64,000 bases of DNA from Paucibacter sp. Y2R2-4 (GCF_025717535.1 NZ_JAJIRO010000004.1:558001-622000), one strand, 5' to 3'. Numbered from the stretch's first letter, positions 43,996 through 55,221 are shown. The notes: a model not told the origin generated them from the letters alone. Program-made: numbers and translations.

Positions 43996-46227
43996 ATGAC
44001 CGTCCTGAAGAACATCCAACAGGAGCTGGGCCGCTTTCGCCTGCGCTTGGTGGTGGCCGGCATTTTTGTATTGTTCTGCTTCGGCTTGCTGCTGGCGCGC
44101 CTGATCTATTTGCAGGTGATTCAGCATGACAGCATGCTGGACCGGGCCGAGTCGAATCGCATCACCGTTGTGCCCATCGTGCCGAATCGCGGCCTGATCA
44201 AGGACCGCAACGGCGTGGTCTTGGCCAGCAACTATTCGGCCTACACCCTGGAGATCACGCCCTCCAAGGTGTCCGATTTGGAAGCAACCATCGACGCCTT
44301 GGCCCAGGTGATTGAGATTCAGCCGCGCGACCGCAAGCGCCTCAAGCGCCTGATGGCCGAAAGCAAGAACTTCGAGTCGCTGCCGATCCGCACCAAGCTC
44401 AGCGACGCCGAGGTGGCGCGCTTCACCGCGCAGCGCTTCCGCTTCCCTGGCGTCGAGATCAAGGCGCGCCTGTTCCGCAACTACCCGCTGGGCGAAGTGG
44501 GCGCGCATTTGCTCGGCTATATCGGCCGCATCAACCAGGCCGAGAAGAAGGCCATGGATGACTGGGAAGAAGAAGACCAGGCCAATTACCGCGGCACCGA
44601 ATACATCGGCAAGCTGGGCTTGGAGCAGGCCTATGAGCGCGAGTTGCACGGCATCACCGGCTTTGAGCAGGTGGAGACCAGCGCGGGCGGCCGCGCAGTG
44701 CGCCGGCTGGCGCATCGCCCCCCCACGCCGGGCAATACCTTGGTGCTGTCCATCGACATCCGCCTGCAAGCGCTGGTGGAAGAGCTCTACAAAGATCGAC
44801 GTGGTGCACTGGTGGCGATTGACCCGCGCAATGGCGAAGTCCTCGCCTTTGTCTCCAAGCCGACCTTCGACCCGAATCTCTTCGTCGACGGCATCGACGT
44901 TGAAAACTGGCGCGAGCTGAACGACAACCTCGACAAGCCGCTGCTGAACCGGGCGATGCGCGGCACCTATCCGCCGGGCTCGACCTTCAAGCCCTTCATG
45001 GCCATGGCGGCTTTGAACTCAGGCAAACGTTCGCCCAGTTTCATCGTCATGGACAACCTGACCTATAGCTTCGGTGGCCGCACCTTCGGCAGCCCGGAAA
45101 CCGACCGTCCCGGCCCCAAGGACATGCGCGCGGCCATCGTCAGCTCCAGCAACGTGTACTTCTACAGCTTGGCCAATGAGATGGGCGTGGACCTGATCCA
45201 CGACCAGTTGGAGCCTTTTGGCTTCGGGCGCAAGACCGAGATCGATCTGCAAGGAGAAGTCACCGGCGATCTGCCCTCCACCGCCTGGAAGCGCAAGCGC
45301 TTCAAAAAGCCCGAGCAGCAGAAATGGTTCGCCGGTGAGACCATCTCGCTGGGCATCGGCCAGGGCTATAACAACTTCACCATGCTGCAGATGGCCACGG
45401 CCATGTCCACCTTGTCGACCGGCGGCCTGCGCTACAAGCCCCGCCTGGTGCGCGAGATCGAGGATGTGGTCAAGCATGAGCAGCGCCGTATGTCCAGCGA
45501 CGCGCTGGAACCGATGGGGCTCAAGCCTGAACAGGTTGAGGTGATCCGCAACGCGATGCATGGTGTGACCATCGAGGGTACCTCCAAGGCCGCCTTCAAC
45601 GGCGCCGGCTACAAGAGCGGTGGCAAAACCGGCACGGCCCAGGCCATCGGCTTGCGCGCGGGCGAGAAGTACAAAGACATCAAGGCCGATGAGCGCAAGC
45701 GCGACCATTCGCTCTATGTCGCCTTTGCGCCGCTAGAGGCCCCCACCATTGCGCTGGCGGTGATTGTTGAGAACGCCGGCTTCGGCTCCACCTCAGCTGC
45801 GCCCATCGCGCGCCGTCTCTTCGACTATGTGCTGATGGGCCAGTACCCGAGCGAGGAAGACATTGCCCTGACCCAACAAGGCAAGACGACTGCACCGGTC
45901 GGCAAGGTCCGTTTGGCCAGCGAGGTTCCGCTGCCCGGCACCGCGCCAGATGCGGCGGCGTCTGCTGCCGCAGCGGCATCGGCCGCCTCGGCTGCATCAC
46001 TGGCGTCCCCTGGTGCGGGGGCATCAGCAGCGTCGGCATCGGCATCGGCATCGGCGCCAACAGCAGCCTCGGTCGCGGCCAGTGCCACCAAGCCGCCTAA
46101 AACAGCCCTCGCACCCGCCACCGTGTCGGCCAGTGCGGCCTTGCGAACACCCGCATCTGCGCCACAAGCCGCAAGCACCGTCAAGCCAGCGGCCAGCCAC
46201 CCACCCGCCTCGGGAGCCTCGCGATGA
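43996..46227 (+). CDS. mrdA: Penicillin-binding protein 2, elongasome transpeptidase
   Basis: A 743-residue bitopic enzyme. The N-terminal TM is at about 19-40, then the dimerisation domain, and the transpeptidase domain: STFK (Ser329-Lys332), SSN (384-386) and KTG (544-546). It cross-links peptidoglycan during rod elongation with RodA. From about residue 645 on it has an about 95-residue Ala/Ser/Pro-rich tail (repeats of AASAAS and ASASASA), not found in typical PBP2 of about 600-650 residues. Its stop overlaps rodA (ATGA). It is the beta-lactam target; mecillinam-type binding is expected from family knowledge. Confidence 0.94.
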   Translation: MTVLKNIQQELGRFRLRLVVAGIFVLFCFGLLLARLIYLQVIQHDSMLDRAESNRITVVPIVPNRGLIKDRNGVVLASNYSAYTLEITPSKVSDLEATIDALAQVIEIQPRDRKRLKRLMAESKNFESLPIRTKLSDAEVARFTAQRFRFPGVEIKARLFRNYPLGEVGAHLLGYIGRINQAEKKAMDDWEEEDQANYRGTEYIGKLGLEQAYERELHGITGFEQVETSAGGRAVRRLAHRPPTPGNTLVLSIDIRLQALVEELYKDRRGALVAIDPRNGEVLAFVSKPTFDPNLFVDGIDVENWRELNDNLDKPLLNRAMRGTYPPGSTFKPFMAMAALNSGKRSPSFIVMDNLTYSFGGRTFGSPETDRPGPKDMRAAIVSSSNVYFYSLANEMGVDLIHDQLEPFGFGRKTEIDLQGEVTGDLPSTAWKRKRFKKPEQQKWFAGETISLGIGQGYNNFTMLQMATAMSTLSTGGLRYKPRLVREIEDVVKHEQRRMSSDALEPMGLKPEQVEVIRNAMHGVTIEGTSKAAFNGAGYKSGGKTGTAQAIGLRAGEKYKDIKADERKRDHSLYVAFAPLEAPTIALAVIVENAGFGSTSAAPIARRLFDYVLMGQYPSEEDIALTQQGKTTAPVGKVRLASEVPLPGTAPDAAASAAAAASAASAASLASPGAGASAASASASASAPTAASVAASATKPPKTALAPATVSASAALRTPASAPQAASTVKPAASHPPASGASR

Positions 46228-47381
46228 CCGGCGTCTTCAATAAGCCCAGTTGGTGGCAGCGCATCAAACCGCTGTTCACCGGCTTTGACATCCCCTTGCT
46301 GCTGGCGATTGGCTGGCTGATGGGCATTGGCATGCTGTCCATGTATTCGGCCGGTTACGACCATGGCACCCGCTTTGTCGATCATGGGCGCAATATGTTG
46401 CTGTCCATCGGACTGATCTTTCTGGTCGCCCAAGTGCCGCCGCAACGGCTGATGGCCTTTGCCATTCCGCTCTACACCGTCGGCGTAGCGCTGCTGATCG
46501 CCACCGCCTTGTTCGGCATCACCAAAAAAGGTGCGCAGCGCTGGCTCAGCATCGGCGTGACCCAGATCCAACCCTCCGAGATTTTGAAGATCGCCACGCC
46601 TTTGATGCTGGCCTGGTGGTTCCAAAAGCGCGAGGGGCTATTGCGCTTGCCCGACTTCATCGCCGCCTTTGTGCTGCTGGCGATCCCGGTCGGCTTGGTG
46701 GCCAAGCAGCCTGACTTGGGCACCTCCATCCTGGTGGCGGCAGCGGGTTTGTTTGTGATCTTTTTTGCCGGCCTGTCCTGGCGCTTGATCATTCCCGCGT
46801 TCTTGATCGGCGCCGTGGCCATCTCCGCACTGATCATGAGCGAAGAGGCCATCTGCCAGCCGGATGTGAAATGGCCGGTACTGCGTGAATATCAAAAGCA
46901 CCGGGTCTGCACCTTGCTGGACCCCACCAAAGACCCACTCGGCAAAGGCTTCCACATCATCCAGGGCGGCATTGCGATTGGCTCCGGCGGGCTCACCGGC
47001 AAGGGCTTCATGAAGGGCACGCAAACCCATCTGGAGTTCATTCCTGAGCGCACCACCGACTTCATTTTTGCGGCCTTCGGCGAGGAGTTTGGCCTCGCGG
47101 GCGCGCTGGCCCTGCTGCTGGGCTTCACCGCGTTGATCATGCGCGGCCTGATGATTGCCTCGGACGCGCCCACCTTGTTCGCCCGGCTGATGGCGGGCGC
47201 GGTGACGCTGAGCTTCTTCACCTATGTCTTCGTCAATATGGGCATGGTCAGCGGCATCTTGCCGGTGGTGGGCGTGCCGCTGCCTTTCATCAGCTATGGC
47301 GGCACCGCCATGGTGACCTTGGGCATCAGCCTGGGCTTTTTGATGTCCATCTCCAAAGCGCGGCGCTTCAATCAGTCCTGA
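46224..47381 (+). CDS. rodA: Peptidoglycan glycosyltransferase RodA (SEDS)
   Basis: A 385-residue integral membrane protein with about ten TMs. SEDS family motifs are present: LLLAIGWLMGIGMLSMYSAG near the start, IQPSEILKIATPLMLAWWF, KQPDLGTSILV (with the catalytic Asp) and PVVGVPLPFISYGGTAMVTLGISLGFLMSI near the C-terminus. It polymerises glycan strands with PBP2 as the partner. It ends the mre-mrd operon; a sensor kinase gene converges with 4 nt between the stops. Confidence 0.94.
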   Translation: MTGVFNKPSWWQRIKPLFTGFDIPLLLAIGWLMGIGMLSMYSAGYDHGTRFVDHGRNMLLSIGLIFLVAQVPPQRLMAFAIPLYTVGVALLIATALFGITKKGAQRWLSIGVTQIQPSEILKIATPLMLAWWFQKREGLLRLPDFIAAFVLLAIPVGLVAKQPDLGTSILVAAAGLFVIFFAGLSWRLIIPAFLIGAVAISALIMSEEAICQPDVKWPVLREYQKHRVCTLLDPTKDPLGKGFHIIQGGIAIGSGGLTGKGFMKGTQTHLEFIPERTTDFIFAAFGEEFGLAGALALLLGFTALIMRGLMIASDAPTLFARLMAGAVTLSFFTYVFVNMGMVSGILPVVGVPLPFISYGGTAMVTLGISLGFLMSISKARRFNQS

Positions 47382-47385
47382 TTGA

Positions 47386-48903
47386 TCAGTCGCCGCCGTT
47401 GGACTCCACCGCTGGGCCGGCTTGCAAAGCATGAGCATGGAAGCGGATCGTGAAGCGCGCCCCAGGGCCATGACCATCGGGCTCATCCAGGCCCGGGCGG
47501 CGCTGACGGGTGTCATCCAGGCTCAGTTCAGCCTCATGCTGCTGAGCAATTTCGCGCACGATGGCCAGACCGAGTCCTGAGCCATCGACATTGGTGCCCA
47601 AGGCGCGGAAGAAGGGCTGGAAGACTTTTTCACGGTCATTTTCCGCAATACCCGGGCCCGAATCTTCCACCTGCAAGACACTGACTTGACCGAAGGGGTC
47701 TTCCACCACCCGAACGGTGACCGTACCTTGCGTCGGCGTGTAAAGCAGGGCGTTGTCGACCAGATTGCGGATCAGTTCGCGAATCAAAATGGGGTGGCCG
47801 AGCACGCGCAAACCGCATTGTTCGGGGCCTGGCCCCTCGTAACCCAGGTCGATGCGCTTGTCCATGGCGCGGGGCACAAAGTCGCGCACCGTCTCCATCG
47901 CCAGCTCGGCCATATTGACCTCGCTGCGCTGCGCCGCATGCTCCTGATCTTCCGCGCGAGCCATCGCCAGCAACTGGTTCACCATATGCGCGGCACGCTG
48001 GCTGGACAGCGAAATCTGCTGCAGCGAACGCTTCAACTCAGCGGGTTCACTGCGGCCCTCATCAATTTCACGCTGGGCAAACTCAGCCTGCATGCGCAGC
48101 CCCGCCAACGGCGTCTTCAGCTGATGGGCGGCGTCAGCCAGAAAATGCTTTTGGCTGCTGATCGATTGGTCCAGACGCGCCAGCAAATCATTGATGGCGC
48201 GCACCAGCGGCGCCACTTCTTCGGGAATGCGGCGCTCATCGATGGGACTCAAGTCTGAGCTTTCGCGTGAGCGGATGCGGCGCTGCAATTCGTTCAAGGG
48301 CGCGATGCCGCGCGCCAGCGCCAACCAGACCAAGAGCACTGCCAAAGGCAAGATCACAAACTGCGGAAGGATCACGCCCTTGATGATTTCATTCGTCAGG
48401 CGGCCTCGCTTGCCCAAGGTTTCGGCCACCTGCACCAACATGGTTCTTGTGGACCCCGCCAAACCTTCAGGGGACACCCACAAATAGGCCACCCGGACGC
48501 GTTCGTTGTCGACTTCATCGTCGCGGAAGTGCAGTTCCCACGGCACGATCACATCTTCGTCCACCGGCACCGGCAGACTGGCGTCGCCGCTGAGCAACTC
48601 GCCGCGCAAACCCAGCACTTGATAGAAAACGGTGTCGGTCTCGTCCGCGCGCAAAAGCGCCGCGGCTTCCGGCGCCAAGGCATATTGCGAACGTCCGCTG
48701 CGCAAATTGGGCTGAGCCGCGGCCACTTGCAGCCCCAAGGTGCGCGCCATTTCGCCCAGTTCGCGGTCATAGGGGCGGCTGGCAATGCCTTGCGCGACCA
48801 ACCAGGTCAGCGCCACGCTGATGGGCCAGATCAGCAAGAGCGGGGCCAGCATCCAATCCAGGATCTCGCCAAACAGCGAACGCTGGCCTGAATCAACCGG
48901 CAT
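47386..48903 (-). CDS. TctE-like sensor histidine kinase
   Basis: A 505-residue inner-membrane kinase. TM1 (MLAPLLLIWPISVALTWLVAQG), a 2CSK_N-type periplasmic domain (about 42-170), TM2 (ILPQFVILPLAVLLVWLALARG), then HAMP-like, HisKA with His260 in DAAHQLKTPL, and the ATPase with N-box Asn384 (RNLVDNALLY), G1 DSGPGI and G2 GSGLGLA. Family members (TctE, QseC) sense tricarboxylates or other small signals. The response-regulator gene starts upstream with a 57-nt gap, so the two form one operon (regulator first). Confidence 0.9.
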   Translation of the reverse strand: MPVDSGQRSLFGEILDWMLAPLLLIWPISVALTWLVAQGIASRPYDRELGEMARTLGLQVAAAQPNLRSGRSQYALAPEAAALLRADETDTVFYQVLGLRGELLSGDASLPVPVDEDVIVPWELHFRDDEVDNERVRVAYLWVSPEGLAGSTRTMLVQVAETLGKRGRLTNEIIKGVILPQFVILPLAVLLVWLALARGIAPLNELQRRIRSRESSDLSPIDERRIPEEVAPLVRAINDLLARLDQSISSQKHFLADAAHQLKTPLAGLRMQAEFAQREIDEGRSEPAELKRSLQQISLSSQRAAHMVNQLLAMARAEDQEHAAQRSEVNMAELAMETVRDFVPRAMDKRIDLGYEGPGPEQCGLRVLGHPILIRELIRNLVDNALLYTPTQGTVTVRVVEDPFGQVSVLQVEDSGPGIAENDREKVFQPFFRALGTNVDGSGLGLAIVREIAQQHEAELSLDDTRQRRPGLDEPDGHGPGARFTIRFHAHALQAGPAVESNGGD

Positions 48904-48960
48904 CGCAAGCCTTGATGCGGAAGGGGAGGGAGCGCAAGCGCATCAGGCGCATCACATCAA

Positions 48961-49632
48961 TCAGCCAGGAATTTTTTCCAGGCAATAGCCGAGACCGCGC
49001 ACCGTGGCAATGCGGATCGGGCCCTGTTCGATCTTCTTGCGCAAACGGTGGATATAGACCTCGATGGCGTTATTGCTGACCTCTTCGCCCCACTCACACA
49101 GGCGCTCGACCAGCTGATCTTTGCTAACCAACCGGCCAGCGCGCTGCAAAAGCACCTCCAACAGACTCAGCTCGCGAGCGGAGAGCTCAATCATCTGCTC
49201 ATTGATATAAGCCACCCGCCCGGTCGCATCGAAGCTCAAAGGCCCGTGCTTGATGATGCTGGAAGCGGTACCCAGGCCACGCCGGGTCAAAGCCCGCACA
49301 CGCGCCTCCAACTCTTGCAGAGAGAACGGTTTGGCCATGTAGTCATCCGCGCCAAAGTCCAGGCCCTTGACCCTTTGCTCCACGCTATCGGCCGCCGTCA
49401 AAATCAAAACCGGCATCGACGAGCCCCGCGCGCGCAGCTTGCGCAAGACCTCCAGCCCGTGCAGCTTGGGCAGGCCCAGGTCCAAGATCACCAAGTCAAA
49501 TTCATGCGAAGCCAGAGCGGCATCGGCCTCGCTGCCATTGCTGACTTGATCCACCGCATAACCCGAGGCTCGCAGGGAACGCAGCAAAGCGTCAGCCAAT
49601 ACTTGGTCGTCTTCAGCAATCAGGATGCGCAT
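48961..49632 (-). CDS. OmpR/PhoB-family response regulator (TctD-like)
   Basis: A 223-residue regulator. The receiver has acidic EDD, phosphorylation Asp51 (LVILDLGLP), Thr (LILTAAD) and Lys (MAKPFS). The C-terminal winged helix contains SARELSLLEVLLQRAGRLVSKDQLVERLCEWGEEVSNNAIEVYIHRLRKKI and ends RIATVRGLGYCLE. It is cognate to the kinase downstream. Targets are unknown. Confidence 0.92.
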   Translation of the reverse strand: MRILIAEDDQVLADALLRSLRASGYAVDQVSNGSEADAALASHEFDLVILDLGLPKLHGLEVLRKLRARGSSMPVLILTAADSVEQRVKGLDFGADDYMAKPFSLQELEARVRALTRRGLGTASSIIKHGPLSFDATGRVAYINEQMIELSARELSLLEVLLQRAGRLVSKDQLVERLCEWGEEVSNNAIEVYIHRLRKKIEQGPIRIATVRGLGYCLEKIPG

Positions 49633-49990
49633 ACGGTCTCCGTCCTTGATTTGTTCTTCTCACCCCATTCTAGGGAGTCCGCTTGCCCTGCTTGACCGGG
49701 TATTTTCAAAACTACGCCGGATGCATGCTTTGCGCACCTGCGGCTGAGCGCGCAGACAAATTTCGCGGCCATCGCATCTAGCTCATCCAATGAGCCACCC
49801 AACCCCTAGGATAAGCCCATTGAGCGCTTGAAACCGCCCTCGCTGGCGACGATTCTCTTCATGGTTCGTTCCGCAAGGAGCCGGTTTCGGGCTCATGCAA
49901 CGCTCTGCGCTTGCCAACAATGATTCGATAAACTACTGTACAAACATACAGATTGCGCCATAATCGCGCCAGTCAATTCAGGAGAACTTC
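49633..49990. other. Intergenic region (358 bp) upstream of recA
   Basis: The gap is divergent between the response regulator and recA. It carries the LexA box described separately and a possible -10 (CATAAT, 49959-49964) for recA. No gene is visible; the short frames on either strand show no protein family. Confidence 0.5.
49936..49951 (+). promoter_or_regulatory. LexA (SOS) box of recA
   Basis: CTGTACAAACATACAG matches the LexA consensus CTGT-N8-ACAG exactly in both half-sites. It lies 40 nt upstream of the recA ATG and overlaps the likely -35 region, so LexA would repress recA until DNA damage activates RecA co-protease. Confidence 0.85.
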
Positions 49991-51037
49991 ATGGACGCCC
50001 CCGCCAAGACCGTCAACGCCGAAAAGGCCAAGGCTCTGCAAGCCGCCCTCAGCCAAATCGAGAAGCAATTTGGCAAGGGTTCCATCATGCGCCTGGGTGA
50101 AGGCGAGGTGATCGAAGACATCCAAGTGGTCTCCACCGGCTCGCTGGGCCTGGACATTGCACTCGGCGTTGGCGGCCTGCCGCGCGGCCGTGTGGTCGAA
50201 ATCTACGGCCCGGAATCCTCGGGCAAAACGACGCTGACCCTGCAAGTCATTGCCGAGATGCAAAAGCTCAGTGGCGTTTGCGCCTTCATCGACGCCGAGC
50301 ACGCCCTGGACATTCAGTACGCGCAAAAACTCGGCGTCAATCTGCAAGACCTGCTGATCAGCCAGCCCGACACTGGTGAGCAAGCACTGGAAATCGTGGA
50401 TGCGCTGGTGCGTTCTGGCTCGGTGGACCTGATCGTCGTCGACTCGGTCGCCGCACTGACGCCCAAGGCCGAATTGGAAGGCGAAATGGGCGACTCGCTG
50501 CCCGGTCTGCAGGCCCGCCTGATGAGCCAGGCCCTGCGCAAATTGACAGCCACGATCAAGAAGGCCAATTGCATGGTCATCTTCATCAACCAGATCCGCA
50601 TGAAGATCGGCGTGATGTTCGGCAGCCCCGAAACCACCACCGGCGGCAATGCGCTCAAGTTTTACGCCTCGGTGCGTCTGGATATTCGCCGCATCGGCTC
50701 GATCAAGAAGGGCGACGACGTGATCGGCAGTGAGACCAAGGTCAAGGTGGTCAAGAACAAGGTCGCCCCGCCCTTCAAAACCGCTGAGTTCGACATTCTT
50801 TACGGAGAAGGTATCAGCCGCGAAGGCGAGATCATCGATATGGGCGTGATCGCCAAGGTGGTCGAGAAGTCAGGCTCTTGGTATGCCTACCAAGGCGAGA
50901 AAATCGGCCAAGGCAAGGACAACGCGCGCGAATTCCTGCGCGAGAACCCAGACGTGGCCCGCGAGATCGAAAACAAGGTGCGCGACTCACTAGGCGTGCC
51001 ACTGCTGGCGGGCGGAGACGCTGCGGCAGCGGCCTAA
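49991..51037 (+). CDS. recA: Recombinase RecA
   Basis: A 348-residue recombinase. Walker [10 protein letters not shown] (73-81), the DNA-binding loop L1 region [23 protein letters not shown] and L2 region [39 protein letters not shown] are typical. It assembles on ssDNA, performs strand exchange and stimulates LexA cleavage. GGAGAA precedes the ATG. It is followed, after 63 nt, by an NTF2-like gene, then recX. Confidence 0.97.
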   Translation: MDAPAKTVNAEKAKALQAALSQIEKQFGKGSIMRLGEGEVIEDIQVVSTGSLGLDIALGVGGLPRGRVVEIYGPESSGKTTLTLQVIAEMQKLSGVCAFIDAEHALDIQYAQKLGVNLQDLLISQPDTGEQALEIVDALVRSGSVDLIVVDSVAALTPKAELEGEMGDSLPGLQARLMSQALRKLTATIKKANCMVIFINQIRMKIGVMFGSPETTTGGNALKFYASVRLDIRRIGSIKKGDDVIGSETKVKVVKNKVAPPFKTAEFDILYGEGISREGEIIDMGVIAKVVEKSGSWYAYQGEKIGQGKDNAREFLRENPDVAREIENKVRDSLGVPLLAGGDAAAAA

Positions 51038-51100
51038 GGTCCTGAGTTCAGCAAGCGGCGCTTCTCGCTTCGAAGCAGAGGCCCGCTCGGCAAGTACCCC

Positions 51101-51658
51101 ATGGACTGCACGACTTCTTCAAGCCTGGAGTTGGTGCGCCGTTTCTGGGCGCTCTATCAGGCGCGCCGCTGGAACGAAGCGAAGTCACTGTTGAACCCCG
51201 CCGCGCATTGCCTTTGGTGGGCGACAGCCGAACGGTTTGATGGGGCGCCGGCCATCGTGCATGTGAATGAGGTCTATCCAGAGGGTTGGACGATTCATTT
51301 GCTGGATTTGAACCTGCTGGACAGCGGCCGCAACGAGCCCAGTGACGCCCTGCAGCCCATTCATCAGCCTCCGCCCGATCAACAAGTTCAGCGCGTTCAC
51401 AGCCTGGTGCGGGTGGACCAAGACGGCCGGTCTTTTTACGCCAACAGCTTTTTCACCATCCAAGCCGGGCAAATCAGCGCCATCGAAGAATACTGGGCCG
51501 ACACCCAGGCGCCGCCCGCATGGCGCTCCCCCGAGGCTATGCCAGGCCTACAAGTCATGGCAGCAGACCGCCGAGAAGGTTTGAGCCTTCAAATCAATGA
51601 GCTCACAGCAGCAACAAGTCCTCCATTGGCACAGAGGACTACAAAGCCTGAGCCCTGA
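51101..51658 (+). CDS. NTF2/SnoaL-like protein between recA and recX
   Basis: A 185-residue protein with an NTF2-like core: helix LVRRFWALYQARRWNEAKSLLNPAAHCLWWATAERFDGAPAIVHVNEVYPEGW and beta strands QRVHSLVRVDQDGRSFYANSFFTIQAGQISAIEEYW. The fold binds small ligands or acts as an isomerase/scaffold; nothing marks an active site. The last 40 residues are polar and may be disordered. It separates recA from recX, which are adjacent in many relatives. Confidence 0.7.
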   Translation: MDCTTSSSLELVRRFWALYQARRWNEAKSLLNPAAHCLWWATAERFDGAPAIVHVNEVYPEGWTIHLLDLNLLDSGRNEPSDALQPIHQPPPDQQVQRVHSLVRVDQDGRSFYANSFFTIQAGQISAIEEYWADTQAPPAWRSPEAMPGLQVMAADRREGLSLQINELTAATSPPLAQRTTKPEP

Positions 51659-51725
51659 GCCAAGCTGCCGATGCACCATCCGCATTCAAACTGAACCCCA
51701 TCGACTGCTGCACAAGCCAGCCGCC

Positions 51726-52244
51726 ATGAAGACCCTGTCATTGAAGATGCGCGCCATCACGCTGCTGTCTCAGCGCGAACACAGCCGCACTGAGTTGCGA
51801 CAAAAGCTCATACGCATATTGCGCCGAGACTTAGCGGCTGAAGCCAGCACCTCAAGGACTGCCTCGGAGGATGCAGACTCCAACCCCACATCTGAAGGCC
51901 TTGACCCTGCCGACCAGGTCGAGGCTTTGTTGGATTGGCTGCAGCAGCAGGGCTATTTGAGTGATGCGCGTTTTGTAGAGTCGCGCATTCACGCCCGCGC
52001 CGCCCGCTATGGCGACCTGCGCATCAAGCAAGAGCTGGCCCAGCACGGCTTGAGTCTCAGTGCCGAAAAGCTGACGACTTTGAAAGAAGGCGAATACGAA
52101 CGCGCCAAAGCCATTTGGCAAAGAAAGTTCGGCGGCCAAGTTGCCCAAGACCTGGCCATGAAGGCCAAGCAAATGCGCTTCATGATCGCTCGCGGCTTCA
52201 GCTCTGAAACCGTCCGCAAGCTGCTGAACGCCAAGGACGAATAG
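51726..52244 (+). CDS. recX: RecX, regulator of RecA filament
   Basis: A 172-residue protein (MRAITLLSQREHSRTELRQKLIRILRRDLAAEAS). The RecX repeats are seen in the QREHSRTELRQKL start, LLDWLQQQGYLSDARFVESRIHARAARYGDLRIKQELAQHGLS and RKFGGQVAQDLAMKAKQMRFMIARGFSSETVRKLLN segments. RecX binds RecA filaments and limits strand exchange. A later ATG at 51747 is another possible start. It has an internal linker near 41-61. Confidence 0.85.
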   Translation: MKTLSLKMRAITLLSQREHSRTELRQKLIRILRRDLAAEASTSRTASEDADSNPTSEGLDPADQVEALLDWLQQQGYLSDARFVESRIHARAARYGDLRIKQELAQHGLSLSAEKLTTLKEGEYERAKAIWQRKFGGQVAQDLAMKAKQMRFMIARGFSSETVRKLLNAKDE

Positions 52245-52405
52245 ACGGCGTTGCTGGCCCGGGCGACCCAGGGTTTGAAGGGATCGACAGTTTCGTGAAA
52301 GCCTCCAAACGGCGCAGCATGCTACATTGGCGCCCTGCGCAAACGTCCGCCTGCAGGTTTTTCCCTGCCGAAGGCCTCGTTTGGCACGAATGCCGTTTTC
52401 TTGAC

Positions 52406-53005
52406 ATGCCCCTATCCAACCCCTCCGCCGAGCGCCGTTTGATGCATCGTCGCGCCATTGATGTGCAGGTTTTTGCACGCGATGACGGCCTGTTTGAGGT
52501 GGAAGCAGCGCTGTCGGATACCAAAACCAGCGATATGAAAGTGGCTGGCGGCATCCGCAAAGCCGGCGAGCCGATTCATGACATGCGCCTGCATCTGGCC
52601 GTTGATCAGCAGTTGACGATTCAAGCCGCCAGCTCCAAGACCGAATCGATGCCCTACCCCGGCGCCTGCGATCAGCATGGCGACGCCTATGCGCGACTGG
52701 TTGGCCTGAACCTGATGAAGAGCTTCCGCCAGGGCGTCAAAGCCCGGCTGGCCGGCACTCAGGGCTGTACCCACCTGACCGAACTCTGCCAAGTCCTGCC
52801 TTCCGCTGTGCTGCAAGCCTTTGCTGGCGTGGTGATTGACCCCCAAGCCGGCGGCGCGGACGGAGCAGCGCCCTTCCAAATCGACCGTTGCCACGCTCTG
52901 CGCAGCGACGGCGAAACCGTTCAAAGCTATTACCCTCGCTGGTATCGCAAGCCCGGGACTGCTTCGGCAGCCGCTGTGCCTGCAATGCCTGCCTCCTCTT
53001 CCTGA
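52406..53005 (+). CDS. DUF2889 family protein
   Basis: A 199-residue cytosolic protein ([35 protein letters not shown] ... [42 protein letters not shown]). The motif [11 protein letters not shown] with the preceding H-rich segment is typical of DUF2889, whose function is not established. It is conserved between recX and sucC in Burkholderiales. The ATG at 52406 is used; the frame is open further upstream. It may be co-transcribed with sucC (22-nt gap). Confidence 0.75.
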   Translation: MPLSNPSAERRLMHRRAIDVQVFARDDGLFEVEAALSDTKTSDMKVAGGIRKAGEPIHDMRLHLAVDQQLTIQAASSKTESMPYPGACDQHGDAYARLVGLNLMKSFRQGVKARLAGTQGCTHLTELCQVLPSAVLQAFAGVVIDPQAGGADGAAPFQIDRCHALRSDGETVQSYYPRWYRKPGTASAAAVPAMPASSS

Positions 53006-53027
53006 CCTTTCCAAAAGCGAGACCCTT

Positions 53028-54188
<1,161 letters not shown>

Positions 54189-54219
54189 GTCTGCCTAAAG
54201 CCCCGCAAGGAAAGAAATC

Positions 54220-55113
54220 ATGTCGATCTACATCAACAAAGACACCAAGGTCATCACCCAGGGCATCACCGGCAAGACCGGTCAGTTCCACACCCTGGGC
54301 TGCCAGGCTTACGCGAACGGCAAGAACGCCTTCGTCGCAGGCGTGAACCCCAAGAAGGCCGGCGAGAAGTTCTCGGACATCCCAATCTACGCCACCGTCA
54401 AGGAAGCCGCTCACCAGACCGGCGCGACCGTGTCGGTGATCTATGTGCCGCCCGCCGGTGCCGCTGCTGCCATCTGGGAAGCCGTGGAAGCCGATCTGGA
54501 TCTGGCCATCTGCATCACGGAAGGCATCCCTGTCCGTGACATGCTGGAAATCCGCAACAAGATGAAGGCCAAGGAAGCGGCCGGCGGCAAGAAAACCTTG
54601 CTGCTGGGCCCCAACTGCCCCGGCCTGATCACGCCTGAAGAAATCAAGATCGGCATCATGCCTGGTCACATCCACCGCAAGGGCCGCATCGGCGTGGTCT
54701 CGCGCTCCGGCACGCTGACCTATGAAGCGGTGGCCCAACTGACCGAAATCGGCCTGGGTCAGTCCAGCGCCGTGGGTATCGGTGGCGATCCGATCAACGG
54801 TCTGAAGCACATCGACGTGATGCAAGCTTTCAACGACGACCCGGACACCGACGCCGTCATCATGATCGGTGAGATCGGTGGCCCGGACGAAGCCGAAGCC
54901 GCTCGCTGGTGCAAGCTGAACATGAAAAAGCCCGTCGTTGGCTTCATCGCCGGTGTGACTGCCCCTCCGGGCAAGCGCATGGGCCACGCTGGCGCGCTGA
55001 TCGCCGGTGGCGCCGACACGGCGGACGCTAAGCTCGCCATCATGGAAGAGTGCGGTTTCACCATCACTCGCAATCCTTCGGAAATGGCCAAGCTGCTGAA
55101 GGGCTTGCTGTAA
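54220..55113 (+). CDS. sucD: Succinyl-CoA synthetase, alpha subunit
   Basis: A 297-residue subunit with a CoA-binding Rossmann domain (KVITQGITGKTGQFHTLGCQAYANGKNAFVAGVNPKKAG), LLLGPNCPG and the phosphorylated active-site His256 in RMGHAGALI. Together with SucC it converts succinyl-CoA to succinate with substrate-level ATP or GTP formation. AAGGAAAG precedes the ATG. An intrinsic terminator lies about 110 nt after its stop. Confidence 0.96.
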   Translation: MSIYINKDTKVITQGITGKTGQFHTLGCQAYANGKNAFVAGVNPKKAGEKFSDIPIYATVKEAAHQTGATVSVIYVPPAGAAAAIWEAVEADLDLAICITEGIPVRDMLEIRNKMKAKEAAGGKKTLLLGPNCPGLITPEEIKIGIMPGHIHRKGRIGVVSRSGTLTYEAVAQLTEIGLGQSSAVGIGGDPINGLKHIDVMQAFNDDPDTDAVIMIGEIGGPDEAEAARWCKLNMKKPVVGFIAGVTAPPGKRMGHAGALIAGGADTADAKLAIMEECGFTITRNPSEMAKLLKGLL

Positions 55114-55221
55114 ATCCAAAGCAGCCGCCCGAGCCAATCTCGGCGGCTGGCGAATGCGTAATTTCACGCATCGGATCTGAGCAGGTCTGCGGCGAGACTG
55201 GAATACCGTTCGTTGAGTAAG

